DNA of 64,000 bases from Hyphomonas sp. CY54-11-8 (GTDB lineage: Bacteria > Pseudomonadota > Alphaproteobacteria > Caulobacterales > Hyphomonadaceae). The position numbers were made by a program, and so were the translations under genes. The notes under the pieces were generated by a model. The model did no database searches. It worked only from the letters and a program-made list of their open reading frames with translations, and had not been told where the DNA came from. Shown here piece after piece: positions 38,713 through 50,979 of the stretch; positions within the stretch are counted from its first letter, which is position 1, and each line of letters opens with the position of its first letter. Location of the stretch: NCBI RefSeq assembly GCF_000682735.1, contig NZ_AWFD01000034.1:172015-236014 (forward strand), in the 5' to 3' direction.

Positions 38713-40136
38713 TGGTCGAACTCGTAAGCTGCAGCCAGTTCGGCGGCGCGTTTTAAGGCTCCGGCCTTGTGCTGGGTCTCGTCATATTCGTACTGCGGAA
38801 CGGAATCGAGCACGACGCCGCCTCCCGCCTGAATATGAAGCTTGCCATCTTTCAGGACAGCAGTCCGCAGAGCGATGCAGGTATCCAGATCACCGTTCCA
38901 GCCGAAATAACCCACCGCGCCGCCATAAATCTCGCGGGCGTTTGTTTCCATTTCGTCGATGATCTGCATGGCGCGGATCTTTGGTGCCCCGGAGACCGTC
39001 CCGGCAGGGAAGCCTGCAAACAGCGCATCGACCGCGTCTAAGCCTTCCCGTAGGTCGCCTTCGACATGGCTAACGATGTGCATCACGTGACTGTAGCGCT
39101 CGACGATGAACTGTTCCGTCACCTGAACACTTCCGTATGCAGCGACACGGCCGACATCGTTGCGGCCGAGATCTAGCAGCATGAGGTGTTCGGCAATTTC
39201 CTTAGGATCATTCAGCAGGCTTTCAGCCCGTTTCGCGTCTTCCAGCGGATCGCCGGAACGCGGACGAGTTCCGGCGATTGGCCGGATGGCGACGCGTCCG
39301 TTCCGGACACGAACAAGAATTTCAGGGCTGGAGCCGACAAGGCGGACGTCGCCGAGGTTCATGTGAAACATGAATGCCGAGGGGTTTAGCCTCCGGAGGG
39401 CACGATAGAAGCTGATCGACTTCTTGTTGAACGGTGTCGAGAAGCGCTGGCTGGGGACTACCTGGAAGATATCGCCTGCCTTGATGTACTCCCGGCATTG
39501 GTCGACGATCTCGAAATAGCGCTCCTTGCTTGTGTTAGAAGTCAGTTCGACCGGCTCTGCCGATTGGTCCGCTGGGGGCAGGACGGGCAGCGACTGGAGC
39601 TGCTGTTCTATTTCGTCGAGCTGCCGATTGATTTCATCCTCATTGCCATTTTCGATCCGTCCAATCAGCAGCAATTCCTGATAGATGTGATCAAACACAA
39701 TGACGACTTTCGGAATAACCAATAGCGCCTCAGGCACATTGAGCGCTGCAGGTTTGGTTATTGTGACCGGTTCGACATGCTGGATCATGTCGTAACCGAC
39801 ATATCCAAATGCGCCAGAAGCCATGGGCGGCAGGTCTTCTTCAGTTTCAGCCCGGGCAGAGGTCACAAACGCACGCAAAGCCTCCACGGGCGTACCCTCA
39901 AAACGCTTCGCGTCGGAGAAGTCCGCCTGAGTAGCGGTCTCAGCCACGCCATCCAGAATCCGAAACCAGATCTGCGGTGCACCGCCGATGAAAGAATAAC
40001 GGCCAAGCCGCTCCCCGCCGGCGATGGACTCGAACAGGAAACTGCCAGGTGTGTCGACACCCAGTTTCAACATGGCACCTACTGGCGTTTCGACATCCCC
40101 GATCCGCCGGCGAACGATCAGTTTGGCCTGGCTCAT
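38709..40136 (-). CDS. trpE: Anthranilate synthase component I
   Basis: A 475-residue chorismate-utilising enzyme of the TrpE type. The core segments are FQVVPSQRFSTPF near residue 225, GSSPEILVRV near 265, PIAGTRPRSGDP near 285, HLMLLDLGRNDVGRVA near 315 and FPAGTVSGAPKIRAMQIIDE near 370. The C-terminal AGGGVVLDSVPQYEYDET is also present. The ATG overlaps the ppiD stop by 4 bp, so trpE appears to be translated from the ppiD transcript with no separate leader peptide or attenuator. Confidence 0.97.
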   Translation of the reverse strand: MSQAKLIVRRRIGDVETPVGAMLKLGVDTPGSFLFESIAGGERLGRYSFIGGAPQIWFRILDGVAETATQADFSDAKRFEGTPVEALRAFVTSARAETEEDLPPMASGAFGYVGYDMIQHVEPVTITKPAALNVPEALLVIPKVVIVFDHIYQELLLIGRIENGNEDEINRQLDEIEQQLQSLPVLPPADQSAEPVELTSNTSKERYFEIVDQCREYIKAGDIFQVVPSQRFSTPFNKKSISFYRALRRLNPSAFMFHMNLGDVRLVGSSPEILVRVRNGRVAIRPIAGTRPRSGDPLEDAKRAESLLNDPKEIAEHLMLLDLGRNDVGRVAAYGSVQVTEQFIVERYSHVMHIVSHVEGDLREGLDAVDALFAGFPAGTVSGAPKIRAMQIIDEMETNAREIYGGAVGYFGWNGDLDTCIALRTAVLKDGKLHIQAGGGVVLDSVPQYEYDETQHKAGALKRAAELAAAYEFDQ

Positions 40137-42049
40137 TGGTCTGTCGAGATCGACGCCTTGTAGGCGTTGTAAGCTGCGTTGTTGACCCGGAGCTTCACGG
40201 CACCCGCCATTTCAGCTTCCATTGCTTCTGCCAGGTCTGAATCGAGTGTGGAGATCAGGACGCTTGAAGCGTTCGGAGCTGCGGCGCTCAGGTCCGCTGC
40301 AGACGGATCATTTACAGACTTGAGCTGAACGATCATGTACTTGTCGCCTGCGCGATTGGGATAGGTGAAGACTTCACCGGGCTTTCCGGAAAAGATGCCA
40401 CCAATCGCTGAATTCGGCAGTCCGCTGTCTTCAGCGTTCATCCGGGTCACCGAAGCAGGGGGTGTCTCGATCTCGGCATTCACAGTGCGCGCTTCGGCTT
40501 CGAGCGTTGAGGTTCCGCTTTCGATCTTGTCCTTGATGGCCTGGACCGCCTTTTGGGCCGCTTCGCCCTCATTGCGCATGACGAGAGCTTGACGCACATC
40601 GTCCTTCACCTCTTCAAAGTCCGGTGTGGAAGGCGGAACAATCTTGCGGGTGGAGATGACATAAGTCGCATCATTTTTTGTGAACTGGCTCGACGTGTCG
40701 TTCACATTCATGGTGAAGGCTTGCTGGAAAGCATCGCCCGCATCAAGCAAGCCGATCATTGGCAAGCCATCTTCAGTATATCCGTTTTTGTCGACCGGCT
40801 CGAATGATATCACCGGAACTCCGAGTTCGTCCGCGATCTGGTTCAGATCGAATCCCGCATTGATAGAGCGATCGAGGGCTTCAAGTTTATCATACAGAAG
40901 CAGCGTCGCCCGTTCGCGTGCCAGGCCTGTACGGATTTCTTCAGCTACGGATTCAATCGGAAAAACAGCGCCCGGCTGGATCGACACGAGACGCGCAATC
41001 AGCCACCGGCCATCGCCCATATCCTTCGGTCCGAAAAGCGCGCCACTTTGCTTGCCCGGGCCGAACATTGCGTCGCGAAGCAGCTGGTCTTCCACTTCTT
41101 CGGCCAAGGAGGTTTTGGACTCGCGGGATACAACCCCCTGAAGGGTAGAGGGATCGGCGCCACCGGCAAGGGCGCCGAAAGCGTTTCGGGCGGCATCCCG
41201 GGAGTCGAACATCATCTCGACATATGTTCGCTGCTCAGGTTCGGAAAAGCGTTCCGACTTGCCAGCTTCATAGATGGTTGCGACTTCCTGCTCGGTGACT
41301 TCGACCTGGCTCAGGAAATCGTCAGCAGACACCTTTGCCAGATCAATCCCGCGCCGCTCCGGCTGTTTCAGCGCGTCGAGATTTTCATTGTAGAAGGCAA
41401 GAACTTCTTCTTCTGTGGGTGCTTCCGGTTTCGGCACATCGGCCGCATCGAGGATGAACCAGGCCACATCCCTGGATTCAGCTAGGTAACGCGACTGGAC
41501 GGCCTTCATCACGTCTGGTGCCATCAGACCTGCGATTGTCGCTGTCTGGAGAGTCTGAAGGGTCAGATCGCTCTTTACCTGGGCCTCATACTCCTCCTGC
41601 GAGAACCGGTTTTGCGCCAGAACGCGCTGGTATGTCGCAAGATCCAGTTCGCCCGTCAGCGGGTTCTTGAAGGCATCCTGCTTCCGGAGTTCCGCCACCA
41701 CGGCATCTGCAGAGGGCGCGACGCCGATTTTGGACGCAAAGCCAAGAATGGTCGTCTGGGACTGTTCGAGCTGGAAAACCTGATCCACCATACCGCGCTC
41801 GAGCGCTTCATCCTTGGTGATCGGGTCGTCGTTCTGCAGGTTCACGTTCCGCAGCATAACTTCGATACGCCGGTCAAAGTCCTCGACAGTAACGGAAGAC
41901 TTTCCGGCAGCCATAAGGTCGGAGCCGAGGCCGTTGCGGACCTGGTTGAAAATCTGGTCGACGCCCCAGAACGCCATGCCTGCAATGATGATCATGGCAA
42001 TGAACTTGCCAAGAATCGATTGGGTCAGGCGTTTCATCAGCGCGAGCAT
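40133..42049 (-). CDS. ppiD: PpiD-like peptidyl-prolyl isomerase / periplasmic chaperone
   Basis: This 638-residue protein has one N-terminal transmembrane anchor (FIAMIIIAGMAFWGV) and a SurA-N-like chaperone domain (QNRFSQEEYEAQVKSDLTLQTLQ near 150). A parvulin-like region sits near residues 270-370 (AGKSERFSEPEQRTYVEMMF), and long helical tails follow. It probably helps fold exported and outer-membrane proteins at the periplasmic face of the Sec translocon. A second ATG 12 bp downstream is an equally good start. It is divergent from tpiA and is the first gene of the ppiD-trpEGDC transcript, an arrangement conserved in this class. Confidence 0.88.
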   Translation of the reverse strand: MLALMKRLTQSILGKFIAMIIIAGMAFWGVDQIFNQVRNGLGSDLMAAGKSSVTVEDFDRRIEVMLRNVNLQNDDPITKDEALERGMVDQVFQLEQSQTTILGFASKIGVAPSADAVVAELRKQDAFKNPLTGELDLATYQRVLAQNRFSQEEYEAQVKSDLTLQTLQTATIAGLMAPDVMKAVQSRYLAESRDVAWFILDAADVPKPEAPTEEEVLAFYNENLDALKQPERRGIDLAKVSADDFLSQVEVTEQEVATIYEAGKSERFSEPEQRTYVEMMFDSRDAARNAFGALAGGADPSTLQGVVSRESKTSLAEEVEDQLLRDAMFGPGKQSGALFGPKDMGDGRWLIARLVSIQPGAVFPIESVAEEIRTGLARERATLLLYDKLEALDRSINAGFDLNQIADELGVPVISFEPVDKNGYTEDGLPMIGLLDAGDAFQQAFTMNVNDTSSQFTKNDATYVISTRKIVPPSTPDFEEVKDDVRQALVMRNEGEAAQKAVQAIKDKIESGTSTLEAEARTVNAEIETPPASVTRMNAEDSGLPNSAIGGIFSGKPGEVFTYPNRAGDKYMIVQLKSVNDPSAADLSAAAPNASSVLISTLDSDLAEAMEAEMAGAVKLRVNNAAYNAYKASISTDQ

Positions 42050-42132
42050 GAGGCTGGTACTTTCAACTATTTGCAGGATGGCTCAGTGCTTGCTAGGCGA
42101 CCCGGCAAAGTCAATCAAGATAGGTAACGCTG

Positions 42133-42876
42133 ATGGCACGGACACTTATTGCCGGGAACTGGAAGATGAACGGGCTTCGCGCCTCGTTGGTGGAAATCGT
42201 CGCGATTGCGGGTGGCGTGACCCCGGCAAAGGAAAATATCGAGGCGCTGATCTGCGTTCCGGCAACGCTTCTCATGCAGGCTGCCGAACAGACTCGGGAC
42301 TCGGCACTCAAGATTGGCGGAGAAACCTGCCACACCAATGAGAGCGGAGCTCATACCGGTGATGTTTCCGCTGAAATGCTCGCCGACGCTGGTGCGTCCT
42401 ATGTGATTGTTGGGCATTCAGAGCGCCGCGCAGACCATGGTGAAACGAGTGAAGCTGTGGCTTCACAAGCTGCAGCAGCGCTTCGCGCGGGCATCACCCC
42501 CATCATTTGTGTCGGCGAGACAGCCGCAGAACGGGACAGCGGGAAAGCGATTGAGGTCGTCACGGGCATGCTGCGCGCATCGATTCCTGAGGGCGCTGCC
42601 GCAGCCAGCCTGGTCATCGCCTACGAGCCTGTCTGGGCAATCGGTACCGGCAATGTCGCCACTGTCGAGGCGGTCGACGAAATGCACAATGCCCTGCGGG
42701 CCTGTCTCGCAGATGTGTTCGGTTCTGAGGCGGACCTCATCCCGATCCTTTACGGCGGCAGCATGAAACCGGACAATGCTGGCGATTTGCTGGCGGTGGA
42801 AAACGTCAATGGCGGCCTGATTGGCGGTGCAAGCTTGAAGGCGACCGACTTTCTCGCCATTTACGCAAAAGCCTGA
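42133..42876 (+). CDS. tpiA: Triosephosphate isomerase
   Basis: A 247-residue TIM-barrel glycolytic enzyme. The substrate Lys is in AGNWKMNG near residue 10, the catalytic His in IVGHSERRADHGE near 95, the catalytic Glu in AYEPVWAIGTG near 163, and the phosphate loop is YGGSMKPDN near 207. It is full length. An AGGTAA SD precedes it. It is divergent from ppiD and upstream of secG-pyrG. Confidence 0.98.
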   Translation: MARTLIAGNWKMNGLRASLVEIVAIAGGVTPAKENIEALICVPATLLMQAAEQTRDSALKIGGETCHTNESGAHTGDVSAEMLADAGASYVIVGHSERRADHGETSEAVASQAAAALRAGITPIICVGETAAERDSGKAIEVVTGMLRASIPEGAAAASLVIAYEPVWAIGTGNVATVEAVDEMHNALRACLADVFGSEADLIPILYGGSMKPDNAGDLLAVENVNGGLIGGASLKATDFLAIYAKA

Positions 42877-42962
42877 TTTACCATTCTGACTGAAGGCAGC
42901 ACTTGGCCTGCGCGCGCATTGCCTATATGCGGGCGCCTTGGACGAAACGTATCGGATTTGTC

Positions 42963-43433
42963 ATGCAGAACGTTATCCTGGTGATCCACATCCTCGCTTG
43001 CCTGGTCATGATCGGGCTGGTGTTGGTTCAGAAGTCGGAAGGCGGCGGTCTTGGGATCGGCGGCGGTGGTGGCGGTGGTGCAAACTCGCTGCTGTCTGGC
43101 CGCGGAGCCGCGGGCGCTGTCGTGCGTTCGACCATCATTTTTGGTGCGATCTTTTTCATCACCAGTCTCGCGCTGACCACTCTGGCCAACCGTGAAACCG
43201 ATACACGGTCGGACATTGAGCGCGTGCTGGCGCCAGAGGACACTTCACCTGCGCCGAGCACACCCACCGATCTTTTCGATCCGTCGGCTCCGCTGCTTTC
43301 CGGGCAGTCCGGCCTTTCGGACGAGAGTGTCACGACACCGGATGCTGCAATGGAACCAGCAGAAGGAACGGGCGAGGCCGCAGCTGAACCGGAAACGCCT
43401 GCGCCTGCGCCTGAAAGTGGTAATCCCCAATAA
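42963..43433 (+). CDS. secG: Preprotein translocase subunit SecG
   Basis: A SecG of 156 residues, a small inner-membrane partner of SecYE. Two transmembrane segments (VILVIHILACLVMIGLVLVQ and TIIFGAIFFITSLALTTLA) flank the family-typical KSEGGGLGIGGGGGGGANSLLSGRG loop. The C-terminal tail of about 75 residues is rich in Pro, Glu and Ala and is longer than in the E. coli protein. The ATG at 42963 is chosen because the first transmembrane segment starts there. It sits between tpiA and pyrG, a common alphaproteobacterial order. Confidence 0.93.
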   Translation: MQNVILVIHILACLVMIGLVLVQKSEGGGLGIGGGGGGGANSLLSGRGAAGAVVRSTIIFGAIFFITSLALTTLANRETDTRSDIERVLAPEDTSPAPSTPTDLFDPSAPLLSGQSGLSDESVTTPDAAMEPAEGTGEAAAEPETPAPAPESGNPQ

Positions 43434-45844
<2,411 letters not shown>

Positions 45845-45866
45845 GAGTTGGCGGTCCCAGAATTGT

Positions 45867-47093
45867 TCAAGCTTTTGAGAGCTGGAACTGGCCGACATTG
45901 ATGCGCCCATCCGAGAACCCTGCCTCGCAATAGGCGAGGTAGAAGTTCCACATGCGGCGGAAAGGTTCATCAAAGCCGAGTTTAGCGATCTGGTCCCAGG
46001 CGTCATTGAAGGCGCGCGACCATTCACGGCAGGTGCGGGCATAGTCCTGACCGAAATAGGTCACACCGTCATGACGCAAACCGGCCAGCTGGAACTGTTC
46101 CTTCAGGGCTTTCTCGCTCGGCAGCATGCCGCCCGGAAAGATGTGACGCTGAATGAAGTCGACGCGTTTGCGGTATTTCGGGAACAGGTCATCATCGATC
46201 GTGATGATCTGAAGCGCCGCCTTGCCGCTGTCTTTCAGGGTTTCAAAGATCTTGGCGAAGTAGCTTGGCCAGTAAGACTCGCCGACGGCTTCGAACATTT
46301 CGATGGAGGCGACGCCGTCATACTTGCCGGTGTGGTCTCGATAGTCTTCCAGACGGATCTCTACGCGCTCACTCAGGCCTTCGCGCTGCATCCGCTCCAT
46401 CGCATAGTCGCGTTGAGAGGGGGAGATAGTGAGGCAGGTCACTTTCGATCCGCGTTGTTTTGCGGCGAATTCCGCGAAGCCGCCCCAGCCGCATCCGATT
46501 TCGAGGATTTCGCTGGATGGGCCTGCGCCGATCCGGTCACAGATGTTCCGGTACTTCGCCTGCTGGCCCTGTTCCATCGTCATGTTCGGACTTTCGAACA
46601 CGGACGACGAATATGTCATGGAGGGATCGAGCCAAAGGGAATAAAAATCATTACCAAGGTCGTAGTGGGCCTTGATGTTCTTCTTCGCGCCCTCTCGCGT
46701 GTTCCGGCTGGAAAAGACGTGGCGGACCATGTTGACCCAGCGCACAACCGCGCCGCCGACCGCAAGTCTTCCAGTGGCCTCAAAATTCGCCGAGAAGAAA
46801 CGCAGGACTTCTGTAAGGTCGGGTGTCGACCATTCGCCATCCATGTAGGCTTCCGCGAAGCCGACATCGCCGCCCGCCATGGCGCGTTTGACAAAATTGT
46901 AGTCGTGTACGGATATTATTGCATGTGGGCCCGGATGACTATTCCGGAATACGAGCTGCCGGTCATCGGGTAATCTGAATTCCAGCGTTCCATGCTGTGT
47001 GTTCAGGAGAGCAAGACAGGCAATCCTGAAACTGGCCGGAACGTTTTTAAGGGTCCGGATCGTGTTGGGCGAAGCTGTTATCGTCCCGGTCAT
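45867..47093 (-). CDS. cfa: Cyclopropane-fatty-acyl-phospholipid synthase
   Basis: A SAM-dependent methyltransferase of about 408 residues that cyclopropanates or otherwise methylates unsaturated phospholipid chains. Visible segments are AHYDLGNDFYSLWLDPSMTYSS near residue 135, the SAM motif ILEIGCGWGGFAEFAA near 195, SPSQRDYA, and QRHIFPGGMLPS near 305. The ATG at 47093 follows GAGGGAGATGAA, a good SD; a longer frame to 47186 is possible. Photolyase is upstream and an SDR downstream, a grouping seen in other alphaproteobacteria. Confidence 0.93.
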   Translation of the reverse strand: MTGTITASPNTIRTLKNVPASFRIACLALLNTQHGTLEFRLPDDRQLVFRNSHPGPHAIISVHDYNFVKRAMAGGDVGFAEAYMDGEWSTPDLTEVLRFFSANFEATGRLAVGGAVVRWVNMVRHVFSSRNTREGAKKNIKAHYDLGNDFYSLWLDPSMTYSSSVFESPNMTMEQGQQAKYRNICDRIGAGPSSEILEIGCGWGGFAEFAAKQRGSKVTCLTISPSQRDYAMERMQREGLSERVEIRLEDYRDHTGKYDGVASIEMFEAVGESYWPSYFAKIFETLKDSGKAALQIITIDDDLFPKYRKRVDFIQRHIFPGGMLPSEKALKEQFQLAGLRHDGVTYFGQDYARTCREWSRAFNDAWDQIAKLGFDEPFRRMWNFYLAYCEAGFSDGRINVGQFQLSKA

Positions 47094-47192
47094 TTCATCT
47101 CCCTCTGGCAGTAGGGAACTCGCCCCACTTTGCCAGAATGGTCCATCGAATCCAACTATTTCCGGAAATTCCTGTTTCATTGACATCCAGTA

Positions 47193-48716
47193 TCAGGCGT
47201 TTGAGCGTTGAGATTTAAGGGTTTCATAGGCGTTAAGGGCCCGCTCGCGAGCGGGTTTATGTTGGACAAGCGGGTTCGGATAATCCGCGCCAAGCTTAAT
47301 TCCGGCCTGCGACAGCGTATGTTCATCAGCCGTCCAAGGCGAGTGGAGATATTTGTCTGGCAGCGCAGCAATCTCCGGGCACCAGCACCGGACGTAAGCG
47401 CCATCTGTATCGAATTTCTCGCCCTGCGTGATCGGATTGAACACACGGAAATAGGGCGCCGCGTCTGCACCGGACCCTGCCGTCCACTGCCAGCTCGCCG
47501 GGTTGGATGCAGGGTCAGCGTCTACCAGAGTATCCCAAAACCATTCTTCGCCATCTCGCCAGTGCAGCAACAGATGTTTGGTCAGGAAAGAGGCAACGAT
47601 CATCCGGACACGGTTGTGCATCCAGCCGGTTTTCCACAATTGCCGCATGCCGGCGTCAACGATCGGGTATCCCGTTTGCCCGGTCTGCCATGCTTTTAAT
47701 GCGTCCTTGTCGGTCCGCCATGGCATGTAATCGAAATCTGAGTTGTAATTCGCTTCAGCCAGATCAGGTTCGTGATAGAGCAGGACATAGGAAAATTCCC
47801 GCCACGCTATTTCCGACAGGAATTTCCAGCCACCGTCTTCGCCGATGTGTCCTGCTTCCATCGCGGATGTCACTGTGCGCCATATCTGTGCCGGGCCAAT
47901 CTCTCCGAACCGAAGATGAGGCGACAGGCCCGAGGTTCCGTCGTCCTTGCCCGGAAGATTCCGTTCTTCAGGATAAGTATCGATCGGGGCATCCAGGAAT
48001 GCTTTGAGGCGCTTTGAAGCCCCGGCTTCCCCCGGCGACCACATGGCATCAAAGCCGGTCGACCAGTCTGGTTTTTCGGGATGCAGGCCCAACTCATCAA
48101 TTGCCAGCGAATACACCTTTGGACCTGACAAGTCCTTCGGTCTGGGCAGGGCCTCGGGCGCTTCATAACAGGCACGCAGCGCTTTCCAGTATGGCGTGAA
48201 TACCTTGTAGAAGCCACCCGATCCCGTTTTCAGGACCCAGGGTTCCACAAGCAGGCGGGCATTGAAGCTTTTGGCATCAATGCCCTGATCCTTCAGGTGC
48301 GCTTTGACTTCCGCATCCGTCTCACGTTCGGCGGCGCCATAGCGGCGACTCCAGTACACCGTGTCGGCTCCGGTCTCGTTGATCACCTTGTCCAGGCAGG
48401 CGCTGCCATCGCCTGCCCGGACTGTCAGCTGTCCACCCAGCTGTTCGATATCGCGCGAGAGTGCTTTGAGGGACTTGTCGAGCCACCAACGCGAAGCGCC
48501 GCCGAGACTGCGTTCGCCGTTCTTCCCATCCATGTGGATGAACAGGCAGATGATCGGCCGGCCTTGTTTGGCTGCTGCGTGCACTGCCGGGTTATCGGAA
48601 AGCCGAAGATCCTCCCGAAACCAGACAATAATGGGGGCAGATGAAGCAGGCAGGTCGATCTTCCTGAAGCGTTGACGTTCGAGAAAGATACGTACCGCAA
48701 GTTCGTTTGGATCCAT
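47193..48716 (-). CDS. phrB: Deoxyribodipyrimidine photolyase
   Basis: A 507-residue cryptochrome/photolyase-family protein. The antenna-binding Rossmann domain begins at PIIVWFREDLRLSDNPAVH. The FAD-binding helical domain shows SPHLRFGEIGPAQIW near residue 275, WREFSYVLLYHEPD, WQTGQTGYPIVDAGMRQLW and MHNRVRMIVASFLTKHL. CPD class I is likely. The start is uncertain: the first roughly 28 residues are extra relative to the family and overlap nothing essential. It runs divergently from hldE. Confidence 0.93.
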   Translation of the reverse strand: MDPNELAVRIFLERQRFRKIDLPASSAPIIVWFREDLRLSDNPAVHAAAKQGRPIICLFIHMDGKNGERSLGGASRWWLDKSLKALSRDIEQLGGQLTVRAGDGSACLDKVINETGADTVYWSRRYGAAERETDAEVKAHLKDQGIDAKSFNARLLVEPWVLKTGSGGFYKVFTPYWKALRACYEAPEALPRPKDLSGPKVYSLAIDELGLHPEKPDWSTGFDAMWSPGEAGASKRLKAFLDAPIDTYPEERNLPGKDDGTSGLSPHLRFGEIGPAQIWRTVTSAMEAGHIGEDGGWKFLSEIAWREFSYVLLYHEPDLAEANYNSDFDYMPWRTDKDALKAWQTGQTGYPIVDAGMRQLWKTGWMHNRVRMIVASFLTKHLLLHWRDGEEWFWDTLVDADPASNPASWQWTAGSGADAAPYFRVFNPITQGEKFDTDGAYVRCWCPEIAALPDKYLHSPWTADEHTLSQAGIKLGADYPNPLVQHKPARERALNAYETLKSQRSNA

Positions 48717-48823
48717 CCATCATGCGGCTTCGCCTTTTACGAGACTATGTCAGCGGCTATATCCTCAGAAAAACCGGAGTAGAGCATGTCCGATTCCCTT
48801 TTGGCCGGAACGGTAAGCGGCTG

Positions 48824-50290
48824 ATGGCGCGCGCTTCCCTGATAGACCTGATCGCGAAGGCGGCCGGGCGGAAAATCGTTTGCGTCGGCGACGTGATGCT
48901 CGATCGCTTTGTTTATGGCGACGTCTCCCGCATCTCGCCCGAGGCCCCGGTGCCAATCATGCGCCGGACGCGGGAAGCCTCCATGCCGGGCGGTGCCGGG
49001 AATGTCGCTCGAAACCTTGCCTCGCTCGGGCTGCATACGGCTCTTATTGGCGTTGTGGGCGACGATCCCGAGGGGCGGGAATTGGCCGCTCTTCTGGGCA
49101 AGTTACAGAATGTCGAAGCCGACCTGATCGCAATGCGCGGCCGCCCCACGACGCTCAAGACGCGCTTTGTAGCTGGTTCTCAGCAATTGTTGCGAGTGGA
49201 CGCGGAAGAGGTCGCCGGCATAAGCCAAGACACAGAGAACCAGCTCGTTTCAGCGATCCATCAAGTGTCCTCGGATGCTGCCCTCATCATCCTGTCGGAC
49301 TATGCCAAGGGGGCGATGACGGATGGCGTCATCAAGGCGGCACTCGATGCCGGAGAAGCGTTCGGCATTCCCGTGATTGCCGATCCGAAAGGGCGAGACT
49401 TCCGCCGCTATGGCGCGGTCGATCTGATCAAGCCGAACGGCCACGAACTCGCCCACGCGTTCGGCATGCCGACGGAGACTGATCAGGATGCAGCAGCCGC
49501 CCTCGCAGCGGCGAGCAAAACCCTGCCAGCAAAGGCCGTTGTCGTGACCCGTGCGGCCAAAGGCATGTCGTTCATTACGAAAGATGGCGACGTGGTCCAC
49601 AAGGCCGGGAAGGCACGTGAGGTCTATGACGTGTCGGGGGCGGGGGATACGTCCATTGCCGCACTTGCCCTCGGACTGGCCGGCGGAGGCACGCTCGGTC
49701 AGGCCGTTGATCTGGCAATCGCGGCCTCCGGTATCGCCGTCGGCAAATCCGGCACGGCGACAGTGTCGGCAGACGAGTTGCGCGGCGCGCTCGAAATGGG
49801 TCTGGACCATGGCGGGGTCAGCCATATCCCCCTAGAAACAGCGCTTTCGCAGGTCTCGATATGGCGCGACGCAGGTCTGACGGTCGGCTTCACCAATGGC
49901 TGTTTCGACATCCTTCATCCCGGGCACCTGAAAGTGCTGGAAGAGGCCAAGAACCGCTGCGGCCGCCTGATCGTCGGCTTGAATTCCGATGCCTCGGTCA
50001 AGCGCCTCAAGGGGCCCACGCGGCCGGTCAATGATGCGGAATCCCGTGCGCGTGTCCTTTCAGGGCTGACAGTTGTGGACGCCGTTGTTGTCTTTGACGA
50101 AGACACGCCCGCCGCATTGATCGAAGCCTTGCAGCCGGATCTTCTCGTCAAAGGCGGTGACTACACGCTGGACACGATCGTCGGGGCGGATGTGGTGCTC
50201 GCGCGCGGCGGAACCGTCCACATTGTGCCAACGCTGGATGGCCAGTCCACAACGGCAGCGATTGCACGGGCCAGGGCAGGCGAAACATGA
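48824..50290 (+). CDS. hldE: Bifunctional heptose 7-phosphate kinase / heptose 1-phosphate adenylyltransferase
   Basis: A protein of 488 residues making ADP-heptose for lipopolysaccharide core. The N-terminal PfkB-type kinase has PGGAGNVARNLASLG near residue 48 and DVSGAGDTSIAALAL near 270. The C-terminal nucleotidyltransferase has GFTNGCFDILHPGHLKVLE near 350. The fused form is intact. The ATG at 48824 is chosen from the conserved start of the kinase; the frame continues upstream across the photolyase start. It overlaps the next small gene (ATGA). Confidence 0.95.
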   Translation: MARASLIDLIAKAAGRKIVCVGDVMLDRFVYGDVSRISPEAPVPIMRRTREASMPGGAGNVARNLASLGLHTALIGVVGDDPEGRELAALLGKLQNVEADLIAMRGRPTTLKTRFVAGSQQLLRVDAEEVAGISQDTENQLVSAIHQVSSDAALIILSDYAKGAMTDGVIKAALDAGEAFGIPVIADPKGRDFRRYGAVDLIKPNGHELAHAFGMPTETDQDAAAALAAASKTLPAKAVVVTRAAKGMSFITKDGDVVHKAGKAREVYDVSGAGDTSIAALALGLAGGGTLGQAVDLAIAASGIAVGKSGTATVSADELRGALEMGLDHGGVSHIPLETALSQVSIWRDAGLTVGFTNGCFDILHPGHLKVLEEAKNRCGRLIVGLNSDASVKRLKGPTRPVNDAESRARVLSGLTVVDAVVVFDEDTPAALIEALQPDLLVKGGDYTLDTIVGADVVLARGGTVHIVPTLDGQSTTAAIARARAGET

Positions 50291-50472
50291 GTGAAGCCGC
50301 GCGCATTGCCGCCCAACTGTCCGCCCAGTACGGCGAAGATGCGGCTGTGATCGCGACGTTGCGCGCTGCCGAAGTGGCCGCTCAGGGGGATACCGAGGCG
50401 CTGGCACACTGGGATGAGGTGATTATCATTCTGGAGAACGGGGACAGACCCGACGCCGCCCCGGCAAACTGA
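50287..50472 (+). CDS. Small conserved protein, unknown function
   Basis: A 61-residue acidic, Ala-rich protein (about half helical by eye: AARIAAQLSAQYGEDAAVIATLRAAEV). It has the pattern DTEALAHWDEVIIILE in its second half. I do not recognise a characterised family. Its ATG overlaps the hldE stop, so it is translationally coupled, and its composition matches real genes here. Confidence 0.65.
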   Translation: MSEAARIAAQLSAQYGEDAAVIATLRAAEVAAQGDTEALAHWDEVIIILENGDRPDAAPAN

Positions 50473-50475
50473 CCT

Positions 50476-50928
50476 CTAGTTCGCTACGCCCTTTTTAAGC
50501 TCATATGTGCCGCGGGACGTCACATTGAACCATTCCTGGATATCAGGATGACTGAGCGGCTGTGCCGAGTCATCCGGCACGAGGTTTTGCTCGGACACAT
50601 AGGCAATGTAGTGTGTGCGCTCATTCTCCGCGAAGAGGTGGTAGAAGGGCTGGTCCTTGCGAGGCCGCACTTCTTCCGGAATCGCCTCGTACCATTCGTC
50701 TGTGTTCGCGAATTGCGGGTCCACATCGAAAATGATTCCGCGGAACGGGAAGTGGCGGTGACGGACGACCTGGCCGATCTGGTATTTCGCCGTAAAGGTG
50801 GAAACAGCATTGTAGCTGACGTTCCGGTCAACCGGACGGTCTAGCACATACGGCGCATCGGCGGACGGCTTGCGCTTGCGGCCGCGTCCCCCGGTCAACC
50901 ATCCCAACAGGCTACGTCTACTGGTCAT
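50476..50928 (-). CDS. hspQ: HspQ-family protein (hemimethylated-DNA-binding/YccV-like domain)
   Basis: A 150-residue protein whose C-terminal region (about residues 45-130) is the HspQ/YccV domain: KYQIGQVVRHRHFPFRGIIFDVDPQF, EEVRPRKDQPFYHLFAEN and YVSEQNLVPDDS. HspQ in E. coli affects DnaA stability and acts as a Lon specificity factor. A basic N-terminal segment (GRGRKRKPSA) is extra. An AGGAG SD precedes the ATG. It is convergent to hldE and divergent from ppx. Confidence 0.9.
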   Translation of the reverse strand: MTSRRSLLGWLTGGRGRKRKPSADAPYVLDRPVDRNVSYNAVSTFTAKYQIGQVVRHRHFPFRGIIFDVDPQFANTDEWYEAIPEEVRPRKDQPFYHLFAENERTHYIAYVSEQNLVPDDSAQPLSHPDIQEWFNVTSRGTYELKKGVAN

Positions 50929-50979
50929 TTACGTCTCCTGTGGTAGAGATTGCCCCAAGAACTCAGTTTGGGCCACATC

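Noticed and set aside
43060..43085. GGC/GGT-rich tract as a simple repeat
   Set aside because: It encodes the Gly-rich loop normal in SecG proteins.
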